A stretch of 37,469 nucleotides of DNA from a virus, in the IMG/VR virus record IMGVR_UViG_3300022900_000030, positions 1-37,469 of that record; one strand, given 5' to 3'. This document shows, one piece after another, positions 14,240-23,700 of this stretch. The translations under genes and the position numbers were made by a program. Every line of letters begins with the position of its first letter. Position 1 is the stretch's first letter. The notes below the pieces were generated by a model, which did no database searches, was not told the DNA's origin, and saw only the letters and a list, made by a program, of their open reading frames with translations.

Positions 14240-14518
14240 ATGGCTTACTCACAACAAACTATACAAGCAGTTAAGAAGGCGCCTAAGACGCTGGGTAACC
14301 AGCTCGGGAGGTGGGCGGTGCATCTGGAGTTTCCTGTGGCAAAGATCGCAGACTTGTCTGGAGCTACCCGGCAATCTGTCTACAACTGGTTTCATGGCGG
14401 GGAGGTGTTTGTTGCCTACCGTCCAGTCGTTAAGACACTTCTTAGCATATTTCAAACATGTACAACCGCCGATGAGGCTTGGAGAAAAGCATGCAAGGCA
14501 TTCAACCGCGCACTCTGA
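14240..14518 (+). CDS. HTH DNA-binding protein (Cro/XRE-like)
   Basis: This basic protein of 92 residues has a helix-turn-helix at about 28-50: FPVAKIADLSGATRQSVYNWF, where a helix, a Gly turn and a recognition helix ending in YNWF follow the XRE/Cro pattern. The remaining C-terminal helices could dimerise. It is a candidate for the protein that binds the shared 16-bp palindrome, since the gene lies in the unit controlled by copy 2. It overlaps the next gene by 28 bases. Its start is unusual because a UUCG hairpin separates it from the ribosome site. Confidence 0.7.
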   Translation: MAYSQQTIQAVKKAPKTLGNQLGRWAVHLEFPVAKIADLSGATRQSVYNWFHGGEVFVAYRPVVKTLLSIFQTCTTADEAWRKACKAFNRAL

Positions 14519-14670
14519 CAAACGAAGAACTAGTCAACTACGCAACGATTCAAGGCTTCAAAAACCTCCCGCCAGAGTGGGTAGAAGAGCTGGTTATTAG
14601 ATTGGCACTGACCCCAGACCAACCCCGTCAAGTAAAAGACACGCACACAAAAGACCTGTTCGACAACTAA
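14491..14670 (+). CDS. Small acidic hypothetical protein
   Basis: This protein of 59 residues starts at ATG 14491, seven bases after GGAG (14481-14484), inside the 3' end of the HTH gene. It is helical (LTNEELVNYATIQGF, LPPEWVEELVIRLAL) with a polar tail. It has no recognisable domain. Its size and place between the HTH and primase genes suggest a small regulatory or adaptor protein. Confidence 0.6.
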   Translation: MQGIQPRTLTNEELVNYATIQGFKNLPPEWVEELVIRLALTPDQPRQVKDTHTKDLFDN

Positions 14671-14684
14671 TCAAAGGGACTGCC

Positions 14685-17624
14685 ATGACGCCGCTTGAGT
14701 TTTTAGCGGAGGTTCTGCCGTCCCCGGGTAACGGGCACTACTGCGTAGCGGAACTGACAATAAGAAAAGAACATCAATTTCTGGAGAACATAAATGAAGC
14801 ACAACCCCACATAGACCGCTGGCTTGATAAAAAAGCCGACATATTCTTTGCGCTGGCTACGTTCAAAGAGCCGGGCAAGCGAGAGGCTGTCAACGCCAAG
14901 GTGATCAAATCCCTGTTCATCGACATGGACGGGTACACCACAAAGAAGGCGGCAGCTCTGGCACTCGATGCGTTCCTTAAGAAGACTGGACTTGACGTGT
15001 TTGGTGCGCCGTGGGTGGTGGCTTCTGGTGGCGGTATTCACTGCTACTGGCCCCTGACCCAAGAGCTAGAGATAGATGTTTGGAAACCTGTTGCTGAGAA
15101 GTTAAAGCGGCTGTGCGTCCAAGAGGGTATGAAGATCGACATGGCGGTAACGGCTGATGCCGCCCGTGTTCTGCGTATCCCCGGCACAACCAACTTTAAG
15201 AAGAAATACGGCACCCCTCGTCCCGTTAAGCTGATGTCTACGGCAGGGCGGTTTGAGTTTGAGGACTTGGCTAACTGTATAGATTCACAGTTGCGGGAAG
15301 AGTTTAAGCCGCTCCCCAATCGCATGGTGGATATTGGCGGTACTCGCCCCAAGCGAGACCCCAACGCTACGCAGGTCAAGTTGCTGGACAACGCCGATAC
15401 CAGCTTCGAGCAAATCTGGGACAAGACAGTCGCCGGTACTGGGTGCGGACAGCTTCAGGACTACGTAGAGAACGCCCAAGAGGACGGCAAAGAGCCGATC
15501 TGGCGAGCGCTCCTATCGTGGACTAAGTGCTGCTCAGACGGACCCGGGTATGCGGTCTGGTTAAGCGATCTGCACCCGTATGACCACGAGCGGATGCACC
15601 AGAAGATCATAGATATTAAAGGTCCGTATTCCTGCGAGAAGCTCGATAGCGAGAACCCCGGCATCTGTGGTACCTGTCCGCACCGTGGCAAGATTACCAA
15701 CCCCCTGATTCTGGGGCGGGTGGTTCGGACTGACGACTCTGAGAAACAAATTGTCCTAAACCACGAACCCTCGCCACCAGAGCCGTTGGATGAGATTGAG
15801 GACGCAATCGACGTTGCCCCTCCGGCGGCACAGCAACAAGTGGTCACCCGCCCCCACGCACCCCGTGGGTTCACTTATGGGCAGAACGGCGGCGTGTACA
15901 AGGAGGTAGAGATTGAAGACGCACAGGGTAACAAGACCAAGAAGCAGACCCCCATCCTGCCGTACGACTTGTTTGTGGTGGATATTCTGAAACAAGAGGG
16001 GGAGCACATCGTTCACCTAGCAGCGAACCGTCCCGATGGGGCGGTAACGGTCATCCTTCCACAAAAAGCGGTGGTCAGCAAAGACGAAACCGTCAAAGTC
16101 TTGGCGTCTCAAAACATCATTGCGTCTTTTGGGAAAGGCAATGACAACAATTTATTTGATTACGTTCGGGGAGCAGTCGAAGACGCATCTATGACAAAGA
16201 AAGCAATCACAGTACCCACCCAGTGTGGTTGGCAAGAAGACGGCTCGTTCGTCTATAACAACCGAGTATTTACCAAAGACGGGCGCGAGACCACGGTGCC
16301 AATGCCCGGGCTGGAGAACATCAACCGCAACACCAACCACGCAGGTAGCCTAGAGAACTGGCGCAAACCGTGGGACTTGCTGGTTCAGCGAAACATGAAC
16401 ACCATGTTGGCAATTGCGCTGGACTCGTTCGGGTCTTCCCTAATGCGTTTCACAGACTATGACGGCTTTGTCTGGCACATCGGCTCAACCGAGTCGGGTA
16501 CGGGTAAGTCGTTGACGTTGGAGTTAAAGGCGGGCGTGTGGGGGCATCCGATCAAGTACCGTACCAGTAAGAGTACCTCCCCCGTAGCCATGCAAAACCG
16601 CTTGGGGCTGCTCAACAGTATGCCCCTGTTGATTGACGAAATCACCAGCAAAAGCCGCAAGGACATGGAGTGGGCGCCGGAGTTTATCTTCGACGTTTCA
16701 GAAGCGCAGGGTAAGGACAGGATGGAGAGCGGCGCCAACAAAGAGCGCCTCAACAACAGCACATGGTCCACGAGCTGTACCCTGACCTCCAACGTCCATT
16801 TATCCGACTATATGTCTGGTGCGCGGCAACACAGTTCCAACGGGGAACTGCTGCGTATGCTGGAGTGGACGCCCAACGTGGCTCTGGAGTGGGCTGATAG
16901 CGACCGGGTTATCTTGAAAAATGTGCGGCAGAACTACGGCGTAGCTGGCGAGGCGTGGGTTCGCTGGATAGTTACCCATCAAGATATTGTCCAAGAAGTC
17001 ATGGATAAAGTCCACGCCAAGCTCAAGACGGTTATGGAATTTGTGGATGACGAGCGCTACTGGCATGCCGCGTGTACCTGCTCTGTGGCATCTGCCATCC
17101 TGACGGGTCCGAAGTACGCCAACCTGCTGAACGTGCCAGTCAAGAACATCGTGGAAGCTCTGCACAACCTAGTTAAGAAAGCCCGTGGCGTCCTGCGTAA
17201 GAATGTGCGCACCGCTGAGGATGTCCTGAACGCCTACACCCGGGAGAACTACGGCAACTTTATCGTCATCCGTAAGGGTAGCGACAAGGGTATTCTGGCT
17301 GGCTGGGGTAGCGGTGAGACCATTGACGCCTCAATCACTCGCAGTAAGGTGTTAGGACGGGTCGAGCATGAGGTCGCCGCCGGGGGGTATGTCGAATACT
17401 TCTTGGAAGAACAGCTTCTGAAACAGCACTGCGTGGCTATGAGCTTTGGCTATTCAGATTTCAAGAAGCAGCTTGAGGAGGCGTTTAAAGGCAGCATCCA
17501 CTACATCAAGAAGGACATGCTGGCGCGGACCAAGGGCCCGAACATGCGCGTAAACGTCATGCACATAACCCGTAAGATCGAAGAACTAGATGGTAATTCA
17601 CTACCCGTGGCAGACTTTGAATAA
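14685..17624 (+). CDS. Primase-helicase fusion (AEP/RepB-like primase plus DUF927-like helicase)
   Basis: This 979-residue protein is the largest in the rightward arm. The N-terminal part (about 1-230) looks like an archaeo-eukaryotic primase: IDMDG with Asp80 and Asp82, SGGGIHCYW with His119, and RVLRIPGTTNFK. A cysteine cluster follows (about 285-340: KCCSD, CEKL, CGTCPHRG), possibly a zinc site. The C-terminal half is a P-loop helicase with Walker A GSTESGTGKS (600-609) and Walker B LLIDE with Asp651/Glu652, typical of DUF927-type phage helicases. It would prime and unwind for the family A polymerase. Weak RBS AAAGGGA precedes ATG 14685. The gene overlaps the next small gene by 35 bases. 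Confidence 0.9.
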   Translation: MTPLEFLAEVLPSPGNGHYCVAELTIRKEHQFLENINEAQPHIDRWLDKKADIFFALATFKEPGKREAVNAKVIKSLFIDMDGYTTKKAAALALDAFLKKTGLDVFGAPWVVASGGGIHCYWPLTQELEIDVWKPVAEKLKRLCVQEGMKIDMAVTADAARVLRIPGTTNFKKKYGTPRPVKLMSTAGRFEFEDLANCIDSQLREEFKPLPNRMVDIGGTRPKRDPNATQVKLLDNADTSFEQIWDKTVAGTGCGQLQDYVENAQEDGKEPIWRALLSWTKCCSDGPGYAVWLSDLHPYDHERMHQKIIDIKGPYSCEKLDSENPGICGTCPHRGKITNPLILGRVVRTDDSEKQIVLNHEPSPPEPLDEIEDAIDVAPPAAQQQVVTRPHAPRGFTYGQNGGVYKEVEIEDAQGNKTKKQTPILPYDLFVVDILKQEGEHIVHLAANRPDGAVTVILPQKAVVSKDETVKVLASQNIIASFGKGNDNNLFDYVRGAVEDASMTKKAITVPTQCGWQEDGSFVYNNRVFTKDGRETTVPMPGLENINRNTNHAGSLENWRKPWDLLVQRNMNTMLAIALDSFGSSLMRFTDYDGFVWHIGSTESGTGKSLTLELKAGVWGHPIKYRTSKSTSPVAMQNRLGLLNSMPLLIDEITSKSRKDMEWAPEFIFDVSEAQGKDRMESGANKERLNNSTWSTSCTLTSNVHLSDYMSGARQHSSNGELLRMLEWTPNVALEWADSDRVILKNVRQNYGVAGEAWVRWIVTHQDIVQEVMDKVHAKLKTVMEFVDDERYWHAACTCSVASAILTGPKYANLLNVPVKNIVEALHNLVKKARGVLRKNVRTAEDVLNAYTRENYGNFIVIRKGSDKGILAGWGSGETIDASITRSKVLGRVEHEVAAGGYVEYFLEEQLLKQHCVAMSFGYSDFKKQLEEAFKGSIHYIKKDMLARTKGPNMRVNVMHITRKIEELDGNSLPVADFE

Positions 17625-17772
17625 GGGTGAGGGATTCTTTGTCCCCGGGCTAGACGTGGAGAAGATCAGGGAGCGCGGACTCAAAGCCGCGCTCCCATTT
17701 CGATATAGAGTAAAAGCCATCCCCGGCATCAAGGATGGCAAACTCGGCGTCTGGTTTATTCGATTGCCCTGA
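17590..17772 (+). CDS. Small phage protein at the end of the rightward arm
   Basis: This protein of 60 residues has the clear phage-like text YPWQTLNKGEGFFVPGLD and a C-terminal strand-rich part (LGVWFIRLP). It starts at ATG 17590 within the primase gene; TTG 17617 is an alternative. It ends inside the converging giant gene, with 17 bases of tail-to-tail overlap. A 10-bp GC-rich hairpin (17669-17696) lies within it. Function unknown. Confidence 0.65.
   Translation: MVIHYPWQTLNKGEGFFVPGLDVEKIRERGLKAALPFRYRVKAIPGIKDGKLGVWFIRLP
17669..17696. terminator. Strong hairpin at the convergent junction
   Basis: GGGAGCGCGG (17669-17678) and CCGCGCTCCC (17687-17696) form a perfect 10-bp stem with loop ACTCAAAG. 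It lies just after the primase stop and about 60 bases beyond the stop of the leftward giant gene, so it is placed to end both transcripts. No U tract follows on either strand (only ATTT on the +), so termination would be inefficient or factor-assisted, or the stem protects 3' ends. Confidence 0.5.
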
Positions 17773-20700
17773 TCCTTTTAGCCAGCTCAATCTCTAGTTT
17801 CTTTACTTGCGTGATTCGTTCACGTTTTTCTGCGGCTGAGAGTGTTGTCGATCCGGCAATCGCACGCCTTATTTTTGCCAACTCCCCCATCTTTTGACGG
17901 AACGAGCCGCCTATAGAGTTTGCCGCCATTTCAGTCGCATACTTTTGAGCAAACGCTTTAGCCTCGGCTTGCCGCCCCTCTTCAATCATTTTGTTGTATG
18001 TAGATTTGGCCTGCTGGAAATCCTCAATCCGATCAAACGCTTCGCTGATAACCCCGCGCCCATCAGCAGGCTGAAACAGAGAACTAAGCCCGGGGTACTC
18101 AGTAATTAAACGTTCTGGGCGTTCAACATCCGACAGGAGGGGGCGAGCTAACAGATCGGGAACTGCCAACACCATAGCCCCAAGCGTGGAAGTGTACCCC
18201 CGCACCAAGTACTCTACCTGCACGGGAGACACAACGTTACCAAGTATGTAGCTAAGAAACTTAGCCGCTTCTGGCGTGTAGGTATTGAAACGCTCGCTCT
18301 TTTCCAAGTTCTGCATACGCGCTGTCTCAATCGGCGCACCTGTAAAGAAAGAGTAGTTCGTGGCTACCTCAATTGCAGGTTTGAATGCTTGTGGAATTGA
18401 AAACGGTGTTTGTTGCCATAGCAGAGAACCAAAGGCTTTAGCAGCTGGGGCGGCTTTATCATCCGTCGTAGCTACGTTCCATATAATTTCTGGCAGTGCT
18501 TTAAAGACCAGACCAATTTCAAACGGGATGGGAATACGGAAGAACGCGTCGGTACCGGGGAACGGAACAAACCAGCTCTGCGCACGTTGTTCTAACGTAG
18601 CGTTTTTGTACGGGTCTTCATCCCCCATCAGTGCGGCGTAAGCTATTGTGCCTGCAGACAACATGAGACCTCGACGCAGCATTGTCTGGCGTACTTTCAT
18701 CATGGCTTTGTCTGCTGTCTCAGTACCCTCAAACAGAGACTTACCTCTTGCCGTGCGGTACAAAACATCCAAACCCTGAATCTGTGCATTAAAGAACGGG
18801 ATCATCATTGAAACCATCTTCATGCTAGGCGACACGCCATGACGCCCGAAGTTCATAGACTCTAGCGAGCCAAGTACCGCCTGCATGTGCGTCAGCCCTT
18901 TAGCCCGGTAGTTGCTGTATAAGACCGCCCGAGTTGCCGCATCAGCGTTCATTGAAAGCGTTTCGGCACTTGACCACAAGCTATTTAAACTTAAGTTCTT
19001 TTTGCCTTTTGCCAATTGACGCACAAGCACCGCAATATCTTCGTTATCACCGGTAAATACGTTTGTGCTAATAGCGCCCGCCGACTGGAGTTTTTTACCT
19101 GCCTCGCTTTGTTTTCGCATTAGTTTGGCAAACTCTTTTGTGGCGGACAGTATAGGCGTAGCATCGGACCCCGTTGTGATCCAAGCGGCGGTTGAGTCAC
19201 GAATAATCTGTCGGAACGCATAGGTAGGAAGAGCCGTTACTGTTCGACGCAAGATTTTTGCAGGGAATGCAAGCGCCCTGACTGCCGCAGGTATCGTAGC
19301 TTTGATACCGCTCATGCCCTTGACCAGCAAATCTGCAGGCACACCGTCCATAATATCGCTGGTCATTTCGAGCTTGCCCGTCTTGGGGTCTTTCTTCCAC
19401 TCACCAACAATTGCGTGTTTAGGTTGGCCCTTCTCAAAGAAACGAACAACGTTTGGTAAAGCCGGACCGCTACCATCGCGCACCACCGAATACCCAGACT
19501 CCATCAACGAGTAGGCAGTGTCTTTGGTTGCCATGTTACGAATCGACATATCAACAAGCATCTTGGTATTCTGCAGTGCGCTGGTAAAAACAGGCAGAAT
19601 TTCTTTTTCGCCACCAACAAGCTCTTTCAAATAGGGCTGATTCTTCAAATCGCCGATAAGAATGGTGTGCTCTTTGTCAATAAACATCTCAAGGCTGTCG
19701 CCACGATCCCGATAGAAAGGAACGTAGTCCAACTTCTTAAGATTGGCAGCTTTTTCGGGAGTTATTGCGCCAGTAGCAACGGCAAGATCAAGCAACCGAC
19801 CGTTGTAATCGCGGTAATCTTTGCGTATTTTTTCAAAAGCCGCTTTTATTTTTGGGTTGTTTTGAACGTCCCGATTAATTACCTCCCAGTCGGCTTTGGC
19901 TTTAGCGGGATCGCGCAAATCCAGTTTGTCCCAACCAATCTCTTTGTTCCCTGCACGGAAGCCAGCCAACCATTTAGTCAGCATTGTTTCCGCAAAAGTC
20001 TCGTTACCAATTTCCGCTTCTGCAAGCGTTGCCGCCATATCAAAAATACTTGTGCCCTCAACTTCTTCAAAGGTGTAGCTGCTCTCGTCTTTGTTATAAC
20101 GTAATTCAAGACCGCCCACAGACGCAGCAGTAGCCGCATACTGACTACTATTCTCACTAAAACGTAAGTAGAAAAGTGTCTGGAACATGCGCATGGTCTC
20201 TAGTTTGCCTCGCGCAACGCCCTTGCGTAATAACTCTTCGATAGGAGCAAAACGATCCAACAGCTGCGTGCGCAGTGAGAGCTTTAAACCATCGCTAAGA
20301 AACGCGCTTTGAATACGCTGTGCTTTGGATTGCGTCTGAGCAACACCGGATAAAGTGGCTTTTTGTGCTTCAGGCGAAACTCCACCAAAAGCTGTCGGCG
20401 CAGTACCGGGAAACACACCGCGCAGCACGGAGGCTGCGTTTTCAATCTGCCTGCCCTCAGTCATGGGCATCGCACGCTCGAACAAGTTGATTATGTTCTG
20501 TGTAGCTTTGTTCCTAAAGTCAACGCTCTCTTTAAAGCCCAAGAACGTCAGCAACTTGTTAATGAAGCGAGTGAAGAAGTTGCCACCACCGCTCCACTTG
20601 ACGCCTGCTAACTTCTCTTGCAGCACACGGTTGGACAGCAGCTCAGACGCAAACTCAGAGACATCTGTCATGCCGTACTCACGCGCAAGACGAGTGTTGC

Positions 20701-23700
20701 CCTTCAACGAAGCAAACATTGACTCCAGTTCTTTACGGGCGGCTTGCTGCGCGGCGGTCAACGTCTCCATCGGGGCCTTCAAGGCACGCAGAGTAGCCGC
20801 GTGGATCATCTCGTGCAGGATGGTCTCTTCGCTAACAGCGTCTACATCATACTGCAGCACGCCTCTACGGGCCATGTAGTTACCCGCCGCACGCTTCCCA
20901 TCAACGTACAGGTCAGAAACCATTTCCACTTTTGTATCGCCGAGCAGCTGTGCCAGCATACCTGCGAGTTTGCGAGTCAACGGGTCAGACCCACTTTCGG
21001 CTAGCAACTCGGCGGCTTTTACAGCATCGCCTGCCTGAAGCGCGCGGATAACATTCACCCTTACTTTGGTAAATGACGGCGTGTCATAAGCCGCAGAGTT
21101 TTCCCGCAGGTAGTTGTCTTCAGCAGCATCAACGTCTTCGTCCATAACGTCGGCAATAGATTTCTTGCCTTTGGTCAGCATTGATGCTATTTTTTCCGCT
21201 TCTATCGCATCTTCTTTTGCTATTTCTGCGCGGAGTTTTTGACGCCATTTCGGCTTAGATACATCAATCCCATACTCTTCTTCTGCAATCCGCTTATCTT
21301 CAGCAATCTGTTCTTTAGTACCGCGCGTACTAGTGATGGTACGTTTAGCCGTGTCAAGAGCTTTTAGATCGGCCTTCATTTGGCGCCGGTTCAACTCAGC
21401 GGTTTGTTCTTCGAGTGACAACTTACCAAATTCTTCCACAGACATGTCTGCAGGAGCTGCCATCTCAGCGCGGGTAATCGGCACGTCCTTCTGTTTAACA
21501 CCCCGGGCTTCGCTAAGACGCTGGCTTGTTCCAGTACGCCCCAGACCTGCTTTACTTTCTTCAGTACCGCCACGCATTGATGCGGGGGCTGCCGACTGCG
21601 TACGGGTAACAGGACCGATAGCGCGTTTGCCCTTAGCGGCCTTGCGCTCTTCCAAAACGTCGTCCACAGAATTCATTATTTTCTGGAAACGAACAGCGTC
21701 TTCATTTACTAGAGGAGTATCAGGTTTCTTACCGCCTGTAATTTTTATACGATCAATGCCTTCCCCCTTAAGCAGGCGCTGTTCTACTGCGCGTTGCTCG
21801 CGAGCCGCTGCTTCTTTAGCCAAACGTGCAGCAGTTTCAGCTTTAGCCGCTCGCCTACGTTGTTCAGTCGATGCGGTTGTTAAGCGTTCGACTTCTAACT
21901 TGTCTTTTGCCCGCTTAAGTTCTTTCTCGTATTTTTCTAAAATTTTAAATTCAAACTGCACAAGCGTGTCGCGAGTGGCTTCTGCAACAATTGCCGTTGT
22001 TTCAATATCTTCAGCAGCACGTTTACGCAAAGCCAGTATTTCGTCGTTTAGTGCATCAAGTTTTTTCTCAGTGTCGGCAAAAACTTTTAACCCTTCTTTG
22101 CTGACACCCTCTTCTGCCGCAGCTTCGCGAGCTTTTTCAAGTTTAAGAATGGCTTCTTTTCCTTGTTGCTCAAGCGCATCAGCTTGTTTAATAAGGTCAT
22201 TTTTTGCTGCACGCATTTCGGCAGTTACGCGCATCATGGCAGCATCAACCGCTGCCTGTAAATCATTGCGCTGTTGGTTCAGCAGTTCAGTGCGACGGTT
22301 AAACAGTGCTTCTGCCGAAGACTGCTCAGAGGCAAGCACAGGGTCAGCAAAAACAGAAGGGTCGGTTTTAGCAAAAACAGCAAAGAAATTTTTAGCGCCT
22401 TCCTTAACGCGTTTTTGTTGTTCTTCCAGTGCTTTTACTTGCGCTGTCAAACCTGCTGTTGTTTCCGCACGTTTTTGTTTCAGCAATTGGTTTTGTTTAT
22501 TGACTTCTTCCACCATCGCGTTGTACTTCGTCATAACCGGTACGTACTCTGCTGGCGTAAGTTTGATGAAGTTACTAGCAGACAACTTATTGAGAGACGC
22601 CCCCACCATCCAATCAGATTCACTAATTCGGCGACGAATCTCTGCAATCTGTTCTTGCAGCTCAACCTGCGCATCTGTGTAACGCTTTGCTGCATCCTGC
22701 GCTATTTTTAGCATGCGCACACGTCCGGCAATTTTTTCCGCCGCTTCACGACCCGCACGTACAGCCGGAGCTTTCATTAAGGCGTCGTAGCTGCGACGAA
22801 TAACACCAAGTTCCCGTTCTTCACGGCGCTTGTCGGCAGGTCCAGCAAACAGAGACTTCTGTCCAGCTTCACGCTGATCAATAGCGGTTGTGCCTGCGGG
22901 TAGTAAAGCCTCCTCAAGCTCTTGCACCGCCTCAAAGCCAATAGTGCCCTCTTCCGTTGTGGTGCCAGTAACGCGTTCTCTAGAAATCAGAAGTGGAGGT
23001 ACTGCGCTTTTGCCTTGTTTACTGGGTGGCGAAACAGCCCTAGAACCGGGGGCAACTTCTTTAGTTTTGGTTGTGATGTCTCGGCTTACTTTGCCGGAGT
23101 CCGCACCTCTGATTATTCGAGACGCTTGGTTTTCTGCTGCATCTAGTAACGCTGTTGACGGCACGCCCTTATCAATAGCATCTAACGCCGCTTCCATTGA
23201 CGCACGAATATTGTCAGGCAAATTACCCTCTAGCGCGTCTACCAATCGTGCGCGTGTGGCATCTTTAGTTTCGATAACACCTAAAGCCTTTTCAAGCGCA
23301 GTGCGGATACGTTCTGGCATATCGCGTTCTAAAGCTCTATTAATCAAGCCTGCGACATAATTTCTCCGACGACGAAGTTGTTGTTGTGGAGTTCCGCCAG
23401 TTTCTCCTCTTGCTTCGGCTGTCTCCCGCGCTTCTTGTTGCGCAAACTGGGTGCGCAATACAGGTTTAACAGCCGTAACTTGACGCCCGCCAATCAAACT
23501 GTCGCGAATTTTAGGCAGCACCTTTAAGCCGTCAACAATGACTTCTTGCGCAGCACGAGGGGCACCAAATGGGCGCTCTTCTAACGGACGAGAATCGCGA
23601 GTCTCCAGCACGGCAGACTGAACAACCTGCCCGCTACGCATCTGGGCGGGGAGAACAATACGCGTCTCTTTGTAGGCGTCGCTGCGATCTGCTGGTGCGC

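Noticed and set aside
20355-20879. 174-codon rightward frame inside the giant gene
   Set aside because: Shadow of the HExxH region on the minus strand; composition typical of antisense frames.
21333-22682. 449-codon open frame antisense to the giant virion gene
   Set aside because: Its Ser/Ala/Arg-rich, low-complexity text is the mirror of the Ala/Glu/Lys coiled-coil region on the other strand; no ribosome site or sensible domain.
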